Assembly (NCBI GenBank): GCA_020059465.1 | Contig: JAGVBZ010000022.1 | Coordinates: 1 to 47,856, forward strand | Source of the DNA: Brevinematales bacterium | Lineage (GTDB): Bacteria; Spirochaetota; Brevinematia; Brevinematales; GWF1-51-8 | Reading direction: 5' to 3' | Length of the DNA: 47,856 nucleotides | Shown: positions 1-7,958 of the stretch, in pieces | Position numbering within the stretch: position 1 is the first letter of the stretch | Layout of the letters: every line of letters begins with the position of its first letter | Translations under genes and position numbers: made by a program | Notes under the pieces: generated by a model | What the model was told of the DNA's origin: nothing | Seen by the model: the letters and a program-made list of their open reading frames with translations, nothing else | Databases searched by the model: none

Positions 1-2
1 TG

Positions 3-95
3 AAAAAAGAGACGATGAGCCTCCTTTTCGGGATGGCCTCGAAATTTAATCTCGCGACACACCGTTTTGAATACAGAGTTAAGCATAAAGTATAG
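3..95 (+). CDS. possible 3' end of a gene running in from the left edge
   Basis: Reading frame 3 is open from the window edge for 30 codons and stops with TAG at 93-95. Frame 2 is also open, for 15 codons to TAA at 47-49, and its acidic tail is equally protein-like, so the true frame cannot be decided. Only one of the two can be the end of a preceding gene, and it is possible that neither is. The tail is too short to assign to any family. Confidence 0.2.
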   Translation, partial: KKETMSLLFGMASKFNLATHRFEYRVKHKV

Positions 96-143
96 ATATC
101 ATTGATAAAACATTGTGTTTAATAAAATTTACTTTCCTATTTA

Positions 144-172
144 TTGACGATTCCCTGTAAATAAGTTACATT
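144..172 (+). promoter_or_regulatory. sigma-70-type promoter of the TPR gene
   Basis: TTGACG at 144-149 and TACATT at 167-172 are separated by 17 bases. Transcription would begin near 179, after the GTG and close to the first in-frame ATG of the long reading frame. This supports translation starting at the ATG at 207. Confidence 0.5.
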
Positions 173-206
173 ATTAGTGTACATGGAATTAATATGCGAG
201 GCGAAA

Positions 207-1334
207 ATGTCCGAATATGATGCGCGAATGGAAAACGCTGCCAATTTATTTAAATCAGAGAACTTTGAAGATGCTGAAAATATCTATCGTGAGATTTTAG
301 AATCTCTTGAAGACGATTCTGAAAACAATCCTGTTAAAACAAAGGCTTTCATAGGTTTAGCGGGTTGTCTGCGGGAACAGTTGTTCTTTGACGAGGCCAT
401 ACCCTATTATGAAGAAGCAATGAAAATTAATAAAAACGATAAAGACGCACTGATGGGTCTTGCCGATAGTTACCGCGGTCTCAAGCATTGGGACAAAGCG
501 ATGGATTACTGGAAAATGATCCTCACGCAGGAACCTCAGGATTACCTGGTTATGACGCGAATCGGCGACGCATACCGGAAGCGCGGCGATTTCGACAACG
601 CCGAGCGTTATTACCTGATGTCCCTCGAGGTCAATCCCCGCAATAAGTTCGCCCTCATGGGCATAGGCGACCTGTACTATAAAAATAAAAAATATAACCG
701 CGCCCTCGAGTTCTGGAAAAAACTCCTCGAAATCAATCCCCGATTTATTAATATTCTTACTATGGTCGGTAACGTATACCGCATATGGAAACAGTTCGAT
801 AAATCCATCGAATACTACCAGAAAGCGCTCGAGATCGACCGGAATAATTTTTACGCCCTCTACGGTATCGCCGATTCTCTCAGGGGCAAGGGTCGCTATA
901 AGGACTCGCTCAAGTATTGGAGGAAGATACTCCGCAACGAGCCGGAAAACGAACGTATCCTGACCCGTCTCGGCGACTGTCTGATCCGTATCGGAAAATA
1001 TCCCGAGGCCGAGGAAACCTACCGTCAGGTGCTCAAGGGTTCCTATAATAAATATGCTGTGATCGGCCTGATACGTATCAAACTCGAAGGAAAAGATTTC
1101 GATAACGCTATCGTACTCAGCCGGGAATACCTGACCCGGTTCCCCAACGACCAGCGCGTCGTGCTTCTGCTCGCGAAGATATATGAGGAATGGGGACAGG
1201 GCGATAAAGCTCTCGACGTATTCGAAACCTATAAATCGGTATTTAAGGACAAGAAGGAGTTTATATCCCGACTGGCCACGTCCACAATCGAACATTTTAA
1301 AAGTTCCATAGAAGAACTGGACGAAGGCGAATAG
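207..1334 (+). CDS. tetratricopeptide-repeat (TPR) protein
   Basis: This soluble 375-residue protein is built almost entirely of TPRs. An N-terminal helical pair is followed by about nine consecutive 34-residue units with the usual spacing (for example GLADSYR...A...Y at residues 85-115), giving a superhelical scaffold for protein binding. It has no signal peptide or membrane segment. The frame is open from a GTG at 177, but I prefer the ATG at 207: it has GAGG five bases upstream and lies downstream of the predicted transcription start. The next gene starts eight bases after the stop, so the two are probably co-transcribed. The family is clear, but TPR scaffolds give no specific function and the partner is unknown. 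Confidence 0.88.
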   Translation: MSEYDARMENAANLFKSENFEDAENIYREILESLEDDSENNPVKTKAFIGLAGCLREQLFFDEAIPYYEEAMKINKNDKDALMGLADSYRGLKHWDKAMDYWKMILTQEPQDYLVMTRIGDAYRKRGDFDNAERYYLMSLEVNPRNKFALMGIGDLYYKNKKYNRALEFWKKLLEINPRFINILTMVGNVYRIWKQFDKSIEYYQKALEIDRNNFYALYGIADSLRGKGRYKDSLKYWRKILRNEPENERILTRLGDCLIRIGKYPEAEETYRQVLKGSYNKYAVIGLIRIKLEGKDFDNAIVLSREYLTRFPNDQRVVLLLAKIYEEWGQGDKALDVFETYKSVFKDKKEFISRLATSTIEHFKSSIEELDEGE

Positions 1335-1342
1335 GTGCGGAT

Positions 1343-1912
1343 ATGAGAAAAAAACGCGCCGTTCTCATTATAGGTTTTCTCTTTTTACCCTTTATTCTCC
1401 TTTTCTCGATCAATCTGCCCAATAACGAAGTTATTCCCGTCTATCCGGGGTTTCAATTCTCGCTGACTTCCGATAAGAACAATACGATTAAGATTAAGAC
1501 GGCAATCGATCTCCCGGAAAACTTTGTCGACTATAAAAAATTCGACATGCTCTGGCAGGTCCGTCTGACTTATAATAATACCGAGTTTGAATGGATGCTC
1601 CGTTTCCGTGTCGAGCGGAACGGGGATATGTACCTTGAATCGATTTCCGACAGCTATACTACACGTGTAATTCCTTCATCGTTAGACCCGCTTTTTCCGA
1701 GAAATACAGTGCTGAACAAGCCTGTATCTCTAGGTAAAAATATCGCATGGGTGGTATCAAAGGTAATTCCGTCAATCCAACTCGGCGGTAAGACCTACAC
1801 CGATGTCTATCTCGGCGAACTTACCCTTTCGGAGAAGAAGATATTATTTTATCTTGCGAAGAAACGCGGGATTGTGGGTATACAGGTAGACGGTGAAACG
1901 TTCGCGCAGTAA
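1343..1912 (+). CDS. secreted protein of unknown function
   Basis: The 189-residue product starts with a basic stretch (MRKKR) and a hydrophobic segment to about residue 23, which is a signal peptide or N-terminal anchor. The rest is mostly beta-strand-like (alternating hydrophobic residues, few cysteines). I recognise no family. It lies between two TPR genes: the upstream TPR stop is eight bases before this start, and the downstream TPR gene starts 24 bases after its stop. This suggests one operon and perhaps one envelope-associated complex. There is a weak AGGTG ribosome site before the ATG. Confidence 0.75.
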   Translation: MRKKRAVLIIGFLFLPFILLFSINLPNNEVIPVYPGFQFSLTSDKNNTIKIKTAIDLPENFVDYKKFDMLWQVRLTYNNTEFEWMLRFRVERNGDMYLESISDSYTTRVIPSSLDPLFPRNTVLNKPVSLGKNIAWVVSKVIPSIQLGGKTYTDVYLGELTLSEKKILFYLAKKRGIVGIQVDGETFAQ

Positions 1913-1936
1913 TCGGAATCTTTGGGAGGGAAAGGG

Positions 1937-2647
1937 ATGAAAATTCCTTCCGAATTGGAGAAACGACTCCAACCGGTAGTCGACGTTTTTATTCAGAAAA
2001 AGAAATTCGAAGGCGCTATCGAGGCCTTGTTATCCGTAAAAAATAACTTCAGCGATTTCCATATCATCGATTATTATCTCGGAATCTGCTATATCAATCT
2101 GCTCGATTACGAACGGGGTATCCCGTATATGGACAGCATCAAACTTTCCAATCAGCTTTCCCCTGTCCAGATTGTTCAGGCAAATCTTATCCTCGGTTTA
2201 GTCTACTCTCAGCAGAAGGAATTGGACAAAGCCGAGACAGTGATCAAATACGCGATCACGCTGAACCCGCAAAGTTCGATGGGGCATTCCGCGTTGGGAT
2301 ATGTCTATTATCTCGCGAAACGATATCCCGACGCAATCCGCTTCTTCAAGCTCGCCATAGAGCTCGACCCGAATAACGCGGGGGCGCATAACAATCTCGG
2401 ATATACGTACGCGGAGATCGGCATCAATGTCAACGAATCGATTCGCGAGGCACGCAAAGCGGTCGCGCTCAACCGGAACTCGGCGGCATACCGCGACAGT
2501 CTGGGATGGGCGTACTACGCTGCGGGTCAGTATTCCGAGGCGGTAAAAGAGCTTCAGAAAGCGCTCGAACTGGATTCGGGCAATCCCGCAATCGGCCAGC
2601 ATCTTAAAGAAGCGATCCAGAAACGCGACCGCCATAAGAAAAAGTAA
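1937..2647 (+). CDS. TPR protein
   Basis: This is a 236-residue TPR protein with no signal peptide. At least four TPR units are visible, including SMGHSALGYVYYLAKRY (about residues 110-126) and AGAHNNLGYTYAEIG, followed by a shorter C-terminal pair and a basic KKRDRHKKK-type tail. The ATG at 1937 is chosen over an upstream TTG because GGGAGGG lies six bases before it. It is the third gene of the group that begins at 207. The product is probably a cytoplasmic scaffold, and nothing in the sequence names its partner. Confidence 0.85.
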   Translation: MKIPSELEKRLQPVVDVFIQKKKFEGAIEALLSVKNNFSDFHIIDYYLGICYINLLDYERGIPYMDSIKLSNQLSPVQIVQANLILGLVYSQQKELDKAETVIKYAITLNPQSSMGHSALGYVYYLAKRYPDAIRFFKLAIELDPNNAGAHNNLGYTYAEIGINVNESIREARKAVALNRNSAAYRDSLGWAYYAAGQYSEAVKELQKALELDSGNPAIGQHLKEAIQKRDRHKKK

Positions 2648-2685
2648 CTACCCCGGCTATCGCTTGCCTGAATGAACGGGAACTT

Positions 2686-2705
2686 ATCCACGAATAAACA
2701 CGAAT
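2686..2705 (+). repeat. interspersed repeat, left copy of an inverted pair
   Basis: The 20-base string ATCCACGAATAAACACGAAT occurs here. Its reverse complement occurs at 3822-3841 with one mismatch. The pair brackets the AT-rich orphan gene and its noncoding flank. Strings of this (CACGAAT)n type are common as degraded intergenic repeats in environmental bacterial genomes. Confidence 0.7.
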
Positions 2706-2714
2706 GGGCAGAAT

Positions 2715-3572
2715 TTAAATTTCTTGGCGGGGATTCGGACTATCTGTCTTTGCGTCAGTCTGATTCCCATCCGTTGTGTTCTTAGGAGGGTAATCAGTAT
2801 TTGATATTATTGGACCATCAATTTCAAGTTTTCTTAAATTCATACAATACTTAATTTTATATTCTTTTTTAATGCCATTACTTTCTTGAGGATAAATAAT
2901 TTGTAAAATTATATTAATATTTGATGCTTTCTCAATAAATTCTTGTTCTTTTTCAGACTTTTTTCTATCATCAATACTATTAAAAAGATTTACATAGCCC
3001 GATGATAATACAAGGCTTATTGTAAATAACTTGTTATCAATAAAATAATCCAGATATTCTTTTTTTAATATTTCTTTTAAATCTTTTGGATAAATACCAA
3101 TAATATAGTTTTTTTCTTCCTTCCATTCCTCTTTTGATACCAAACATGTAATAAGGCTTTCATCAAATATTGAATTTGAATAAATGTATCTTCTAAGATA
3201 TATCTTCTGAATTTCTCTTTTTCCAATATTTGTAATTTTTAATTCATACCTTAATATTAAGTAAAATTGATCACTATCTTTCATATCTTCAAGTTCAATA
3301 TTAATGAATTTAAAACCACTTAGAATAACTTCACCATGTTTCTCAGCTTGATGTCTTTCCTGCTCAATATCTGCTAACTTATTATTAACTTTGACCATTT
3401 CTTTTGTTATCATGTTTAATTCTTTTGATCTGTCCGCCAGCTTTTTTGAGAAATAGGCAGTGATTAATGCTGCTCCAAACGAAAGGATTCCTATTAATAT
3501 CTGACCAAATGATTTATCAATAAATTTCAATACAGCTATTGAAAAGTTAAATAATGTTTTTAGTTCATCCAT
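2715..3572 (-). CDS. AT-rich orphan gene, membrane-anchored hypothetical protein
   Basis: The product is 285 residues long. A hydrophobic segment at about residues 20-42 is followed by a short coiled-coil-like stretch (residues 45-75) and then a charged, lysine- and isoleucine-rich domain with no motif I recognise. The C-terminus is polar and proline-rich. Base composition is strikingly AT-rich compared with every neighbour (AAA, AAT, ATT and TTA codons dominate), which points to recent acquisition. No good ribosome site precedes the ATG. The gene sits alone between inverted copies of a 20-base repeat, oriented against its neighbours. Membrane-anchored orphans of this sort are common in defence and phage islands, but that role is only a guess. 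Confidence 0.65.
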   Translation of the reverse strand: MDELKTLFNFSIAVLKFIDKSFGQILIGILSFGAALITAYFSKKLADRSKELNMITKEMVKVNNKLADIEQERHQAEKHGEVILSGFKFINIELEDMKDSDQFYLILRYELKITNIGKREIQKIYLRRYIYSNSIFDESLITCLVSKEEWKEEKNYIIGIYPKDLKEILKKEYLDYFIDNKLFTISLVLSSGYVNLFNSIDDRKKSEKEQEFIEKASNINIILQIIYPQESNGIKKEYKIKYCMNLRKLEIDGPIISNTDYPPKNTTDGNQTDAKTDSPNPRQEI

Positions 3573-3637
3573 ATTAATATTCTACCGCATCGTGTCGATT
3601 TAATCAAGCTTCCGTCCAGTCCTGTTATCCGAGCTTA

Positions 3638-3668
3638 TCTGTGCGAATCCGTGAACAATTGGGGTAGA
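3638..3668 (+). repeat. degenerate interspersed repeat, copy 1
   Basis: The segment around GCGAATCCGTGAACAATTGG, running into GGGTAGA, is repeated in the same orientation at 4546-4575 with several mismatches. Both copies end in ATTGGGGTAGA. The spacing of about 0.9 kb brackets the HTH gene. Confidence 0.55.
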
Positions 3669-3821
3669 TAAAAGTCGTCTCGATACGCCATGACGTTGTC
3701 ATGTCCACTCGCGACCGGTTCTCGAATATCCCCACGGAGGGTTTAGAACTGGGAATAATCTCAGAACCCAATCGACCGTAAGTATACGAATACTGGATTT
3801 ATCCAGAAATTATTCGAATAC

Positions 3822-3841
3822 ATTCGTGTCTATTCGTGGAT
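3822..3841 (-). repeat. interspersed repeat, right copy of an inverted pair
   Basis: This is the reverse complement of 2686-2705 with 19 of 20 bases identical. The pair suggests insertion or inversion of the intervening 1.1 kb. Confidence 0.7.
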
Positions 3842-3946
3842 GAACTTCTTTCGCTGTTTTGCTTTTCCCGCCGCAATCACAAAAATACCGTAAAGCCACC
3901 CACCCTCTCGATTGCTTTATATATAGTACGAACATGGAGGTTTATG

Positions 3947-4639
3947 ATGGTAAACATTAACGCGCAATGGCATTCCGAAACGAAGGGAAGGAAGCCGTTG
4001 TACGGGAAGGCGCACCTTTTGGACATGATCATGCAGCATGCTTCCGGGGGATACAATCAGGCGCAGATCGCGCAGGCGATGGGAGTGCACCCAAACACGT
4101 TTACAAAATGGAAAAAGCGTTATCCCGAAATCGATCAAATTCTTTCGCAGGGTCGCGAGCTTCTGATAGGGCGGGTCGAGACCGCTCTCGTCAAACGCGC
4201 GCTGGGGTACCGGACAACGATCGAAAAACACAGCGTATCGTTTTACGGGTGCGAGAAGGAAGGGCGGAAACCCCGGCGTGTGGAACGGAATCATACAGTC
4301 GAAAAGGAAGTCGCGCCGGATTTGGCGGCGATAAAAACATTGCTGACCTATCTCGGTAAAAAGCTTGAGAAAACGAAGCGTGAGGAGATCGAGGACAGGA
4401 TCGGCTATTTCCTGCAGGGACTGCGGGAGAACGACGATGAGGACGACGCGCACGGAAGCGCTAGTGCCGCCGGTGCTACGGATGGCAGTGAGGCGGTGGA
4501 GGTTGATGGCGAGAATGAGGAAGAATCCGTGGGAATCCGCGCAGACTGGTGTAATCCGCGTGAAATTGGGGTAGAGCTGTGTACCGCACCGATAGGAAAT
4601 AACGAAATATCAGAAAAAGGTGGGAAAAACTATCCCTAG
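3947..4639 (+). CDS. phage-type helix-turn-helix protein, terminase-small-subunit-like
   Basis: The 230-residue product begins with an HTH region in which the motif AQIAQAMGVHPNTFTKWKKR is visible. Next comes a helical segment RVETALVKRALGY and then a stretch ending in EVAPDLAAIKTLL. This arrangement (HTH, then VE.AL.KRALGY, then VAPD..AI) is what I know from small terminase-like phage packaging proteins that recognise DNA. GGAGG lies six bases before the ATG at 3947; an ATG at 3944 is also possible. No large terminase or other phage gene is nearby, so it is an orphan or a remnant. The last 30 or so residues are read through a copy of an intergenic repeat (4546-4575) and are probably not ancestral. 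DNA binding is likely; the role is unknown. Confidence 0.65.
   Translation: MVNINAQWHSETKGRKPLYGKAHLLDMIMQHASGGYNQAQIAQAMGVHPNTFTKWKKRYPEIDQILSQGRELLIGRVETALVKRALGYRTTIEKHSVSFYGCEKEGRKPRRVERNHTVEKEVAPDLAAIKTLLTYLGKKLEKTKREEIEDRIGYFLQGLRENDDEDDAHGSASAAGATDGSEAVEVDGENEEESVGIRADWCNPREIGVELCTAPIGNNEISEKGGKNYP
4546..4575 (+). repeat. degenerate interspersed repeat, copy 2, inside the 3' end of the HTH gene
   Basis: This is the second copy of the repeat at 3638-3668. It is translated as part of the C-terminal tail of the HTH protein, implying that the repeat inserted into, or fused onto, the original end of the gene. Confidence 0.5.
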
Positions 4640-4690
4640 TATCCCTAATTTTAATAGTTTCCGGATAATGCGGGTAAATTAGCGGATAAC

Positions 4691-5731
4691 TTATTTCTGA
4701 AACTCGAAATATTCGCGGACTGCCTCGATCCCCATATTGACGATGTCGATAGGCGGTGATTCGAGCGGGTTTCCGCCGACCGCCAGTATATCGCATTTAT
4801 CCATCTCGAAAAACCCGCGTTCGAGTTTTTCTATCCGATTATCCCGCATGTAGAGTTCTTTCAGGGTTCTCAGCCCGATGATACTCAGCGGAGCTTTCTG
4901 TATCCTGTTTCCGCTGATATCCAGAACTTCGAGTTGTTTCATATTCGCGAATACTTCCGGCAGTGCCTCAATATTATTAGAACTAAGCCGGAGGGTTTTC
5001 AGCTTACTCAGTCTCTGGAAGCCCGACGGTATACTCTGAATCAGGTTGTTCCCCAGATCGAGTTCAACAAGTTCCGAAAGATTTTCGATCTCGGGGGGAA
5101 TCTCCTCAATCTCGTTGCCGGCAAGGCTAAGACTGCGAAGCTGCCGCATCTGAAGCGCCGCCCTCGGGAACTCAGTCAGTCGGTTAGACGACAGGTCGAG
5201 TTCGATCATCCTGTTCAATGCCTCAAATCCCTGCGGTAATTGTTGAATATGATTGCCGCTCAGGTCGAGTATCCGCAGCCCGCTCATCTGCGGCATTTCC
5301 TTCGGCAGTTGCGAGATTTCGTTATTCGCCGCATGAATACCTACAAGCGAGGATAATTTGTGAATATCGGGGGTGATGTGTGAAATACGGTTCGAGGATA
5401 TAAAAAGGATTCGCAGGTTAGTAAGGTTTCCGATCTCGCGCGGCAGGTCGGTCAAACGGTTGCGGGAAAGGTACAGGACGGCGAGATTTACCAGTCTGCC
5501 GATCTCGCCCGGAATTCTCCCGATCCGATTGTCGCCCGCGTACAGCTCCACAAGGCCGGTAAGCGACCCTATTTCGCGCGGAATATCAGTGAGCTCGTTC
5601 CGGTTGACATTCAAGTCGTTCAGCCCGGTCAGAGTAAAGATACTTCGATCCCAGTTTCGGAGATTCATCCCGCGCAGGTCGAGAGAAACCGCTCCATGTT
5701 TGACTTGTTCGATCTTTTCAGAAAGGTTCAT
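4691..5731 (-). CDS. leucine-rich-repeat protein
   Basis: This 346-residue protein holds about 13 leucine-rich repeats, nearly all exactly 23 residues long, with the pattern LxxLxLxxNxLxxLPxxIxxLxx. It ends in a cap containing GIEAVREYFEF, a tail I know from bacterial LRR proteins of this class. There is no signal peptide when started at the ATG at 5731. The frame continues upstream to 5932, but that part is rich in Phe and Lys, reads through the divergent promoter region and lacks an SD; the ATG at 5731 has a GGGG run before it. The concave LRR surface usually binds proteins, and the target is unknown. It converges on the HTH gene and diverges from cca. Confidence 0.87.
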   Translation of the reverse strand: MNLSEKIEQVKHGAVSLDLRGMNLRNWDRSIFTLTGLNDLNVNRNELTDIPREIGSLTGLVELYAGDNRIGRIPGEIGRLVNLAVLYLSRNRLTDLPREIGNLTNLRILFISSNRISHITPDIHKLSSLVGIHAANNEISQLPKEMPQMSGLRILDLSGNHIQQLPQGFEALNRMIELDLSSNRLTEFPRAALQMRQLRSLSLAGNEIEEIPPEIENLSELVELDLGNNLIQSIPSGFQRLSKLKTLRLSSNNIEALPEVFANMKQLEVLDISGNRIQKAPLSIIGLRTLKELYMRDNRIEKLERGFFEMDKCDILAVGGNPLESPPIDIVNMGIEAVREYFEFQK

Positions 5732-5814
5732 GATAACCCCGTAAATGGCTTTCCCTCTAATTTTTCGGAATTTTACCTTAAAACGTAAGAAAAGGATAAT
5801 AAATCCATTGTTTT

Positions 5815-5844
5815 TTGGAAGTATCAGTAAAAATAGGGTAAAAT
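5815..5844 (+). promoter_or_regulatory. putative sigma-70 promoter of the cca operon
   Basis: TTGGAA at 5815-5820 and TAAAAT at 5839-5844 are separated by 18 bases, with the cca ATG about 20 bases beyond the expected start point. It lies in the divergent region shared with the LRR gene. Confidence 0.4.
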
Positions 5845-5870
5845 AATAGACAAATTTTTTGGGATGGGAA

Positions 5871-7328
5871 ATGCACGATTCGAAAAGCTTTGCTTTATTC
5901 TCCTCGCCTCCGTCACCGGATTTAAAATTCATAGTCGAAACATTAAAAAACGCAGGCTACGAAACTTATCTTGTCGGCGGCGCTGTCAGGGATCTGGTTC
6001 ACAGACAGGTACATCATATCGAACACATTCCGGAGATGGATTTCGATTTTGCTACCAGCGCCGACCCGCAGAGTGTCATTGCGGTCTTCTCCGGTAAACG
6101 GATTTTTACTATACCGACCGGGCTTCAGCATGGGACGGTTACGGTAGTCCTCAACGGGAAGAACTACGAGATCACAACCTACCGAATCGACGGGACTTAC
6201 GCCGACGGGCGGCATCCGGAAAAGGTTCATTTTTCTTCATCGCTGCACGAAGACCTCGCGCGCCGCGACTTTACGGTCAACGCGATCGCATACGATATCC
6301 TCGAATCACAAATCATCGACCCGTTCGGCGGAATGGACGACATCGGCATGAAGATCATCCGTACGGTCGGAGATCCGGAAGCCCGGTTCTCCGAGGACGC
6401 GCTCCGTCTGATGCGCGCGTGCCGGATTGCCGCTTATATGGGTTATACGATCGAGGAACATACGCTAAACGCCGTCCGCGAATGCGCGCCCGGTATTAAG
6501 AAGGTCTCCCCGGAGCGGATTCAGGAGGAGCTGATTAAGCTTATGAAGGCCGATGTTCCCTCCATCGGGCTTGAGTACTTACGGGATACCGGGCTTCTCA
6601 AAATCATTCTTCCCGAACTTGCCGAGGGCGCTGACGTCGACCAGAACGAGTACCATTTATACGATGTATACCGTCATAATATATTTGCATGCGACGCCGT
6701 CCCGAAGGAAAAACCCTTACTGCGTATCGCCGCGCTTTTCCACGATATCGGTAAGCCGCGTTCCAAAGACTTTGCGATGCGGATCGGGAACGGCAATGTA
6801 TTCTACAACCATGAGATCATCGGCGCGAAAATGGCGCATCATGTCCTGAAACGGCTTCGTTTCTCCAACCATGCCTCGGCCTATATCACCGATATGGTAA
6901 AAAATCATATGTTCTATTATACCGAAGAATGGACGGACGGCGCGGTCAGGAGATTTTTACGCAAGATCAACGGAGACCCCGAACTTCTGAACGACCTTTT
7001 TCTGCTCAGGAAGGCAGACCGCACCGCAAGCGGGGTGCGGAAAGGTGATACGAGCATTCTGGATCGTTTCCGCCGCCGTATTGAAGAGATTATGCAGAAG
7101 GATAACGCGCTAAAAGTGACCGACCTTGCTGTGGACGGGTACGATATTATGGAGAATTTTAAGATCAAACCCGGAAAGATTATTGGCGAGATACTCAATC
7201 ATATGCTGGAAAAAGTGCTCGATAATCCCGAACTCAATACCCGCGAGGAACTGCTGAAAATCGGCGGGGAATATCTCGCCCATCCCCCTCAGGCCGCGTC
7301 ACACGATGATGTTGAAATACTTATATAG
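5871..7328 (+). CDS. cca: CCA-adding enzyme / tRNA nucleotidyltransferase with HD domain
   Basis: This cytoplasmic enzyme builds or repairs the 3' CCA end of tRNAs from CTP and ATP. The 485-residue protein shows the class II nucleotidyltransferase signature: YLVGGAVRDLV (about residues 31-41), the catalytic DFDFATSA, RRDFTVNAIAYD and the EDALRLMRA motif. A C-terminal HD phosphohydrolase domain follows (LLRIAALFHDIGKPRSKD). A related poly(A) polymerase cannot be excluded, since the two are hard to separate by eye, but a CCA role fits a single-copy housekeeping gene. A TTG at 5859 is in frame, but the ATG at 5871 has GGGATGGGAA just before it. A lipoprotein gene follows after eight bases. Confidence 0.9.
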   Translation: MHDSKSFALFSSPPSPDLKFIVETLKNAGYETYLVGGAVRDLVHRQVHHIEHIPEMDFDFATSADPQSVIAVFSGKRIFTIPTGLQHGTVTVVLNGKNYEITTYRIDGTYADGRHPEKVHFSSSLHEDLARRDFTVNAIAYDILESQIIDPFGGMDDIGMKIIRTVGDPEARFSEDALRLMRACRIAAYMGYTIEEHTLNAVRECAPGIKKVSPERIQEELIKLMKADVPSIGLEYLRDTGLLKIILPELAEGADVDQNEYHLYDVYRHNIFACDAVPKEKPLLRIAALFHDIGKPRSKDFAMRIGNGNVFYNHEIIGAKMAHHVLKRLRFSNHASAYITDMVKNHMFYYTEEWTDGAVRRFLRKINGDPELLNDLFLLRKADRTASGVRKGDTSILDRFRRRIEEIMQKDNALKVTDLAVDGYDIMENFKIKPGKIIGEILNHMLEKVLDNPELNTREELLKIGGEYLAHPPQAASHDDVEILI

Positions 7329-7336
7329 AGGATTAA

Positions 7337-7900
7337 ATGAAAATCAATGTACGAATTTTCACTCTGATAGCTGCGGCTTTTTTAGCAGGGTGTACGGTCG
7401 AGGAACCGAAATGGGTCGGATGGCTGCGGGATATGCAAGCGGCCATAGCCGAATACAGCGATATTGTCAACGCGAATCCCGGTGTACTGCTGCCAGGCAC
7501 TGCTTCGAGCGATACCGACGATATCCGGAAGAAACTGGATGAACTCCGAGGAAAGATTGAAAAGATGCTGTCGGAGTACGAGGAAATGATAAAAACTGTT
7601 CCTGCGGAACAGCAGGAACAGTTTAAGAACGGGTACGATCTGATGGCATTGAGCGCGGAGAATACGTTATACCCGTGGAACCGTTGGCTCCAATATTATA
7701 ATAAGATTACCTACGGGGTGGTCGCCACCGCGAAACATCCCGAGATCAAGGAGCAGTTTGACGCGGCATATCAGGAATGGAGATATCTGGAGGGGGTGAT
7801 TGCAGAAATAGAAAAAACTATTCCCGCAAAAGATAAGCCCTTCTTTATAGCATCCGTACAGTCCAACCGTGACGCAGTGAAAAATGCGCTGAAGAAATAA
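7337..7900 (+). CDS. lipoprotein of unknown function
   Basis: The 187-residue product starts with a lipoprotein signal peptide ending in the lipobox LAGC (Cys at residue 19), so it should be lipidated and membrane-tethered outside the cytoplasm. The mature part is helical and charged, with two heptad-like stretches (about residues 58-85 and 140-160). No family is recognised. It begins eight bases after cca with GAGG upstream, so it is probably co-transcribed with cca even though no functional link is apparent. Confidence 0.75.
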   Translation: MKINVRIFTLIAAAFLAGCTVEEPKWVGWLRDMQAAIAEYSDIVNANPGVLLPGTASSDTDDIRKKLDELRGKIEKMLSEYEEMIKTVPAEQQEQFKNGYDLMALSAENTLYPWNRWLQYYNKITYGVVATAKHPEIKEQFDAAYQEWRYLEGVIAEIEKTIPAKDKPFFIASVQSNRDAVKNALKK

Positions 7901-7908
7901 TATAATCA

Positions 7909-7937
7909 TTGCTTTTCTTTAAAAATGACGATATATT
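7909..7937 (+). promoter_or_regulatory. putative sigma-70 promoter of the TatT-like gene
   Basis: TTGCTT at 7909-7914 and TATATT at 7932-7937 are separated by 17 bases. The expected start near 7944 leaves a 15-base leader carrying GGAGG before the ATG at 7959. Confidence 0.4.
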
Positions 7938-7958
7938 AATATAACGAAGGAGGACGAG

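Larger units (their letters stand above)
3573..3943. other. 371-bp noncoding stretch rich in repeats and palindromes
   Basis: I see no gene here. The stretch contains a degenerate repeat at 3638-3668, a perfect 6-bp palindrome with a 3-bp spacer at 3689-3703 (CATGAC-GTT-GTCATG), a second palindrome at 3793-3806 (CTGGAT-TT-ATCCAG), the inverted repeat copy at 3822-3841, and a TATAGT -10-like box at 3922-3927 just before the HTH gene. It resembles decayed mobile-element or recombination-site DNA. Confidence 0.5.

Noticed and set aside
357-1295. 312-residue minus-strand frame inside the first TPR gene
   Set aside because: The TPR gene has a promoter, ribosome site and clear repeats; the antisense frame has none.
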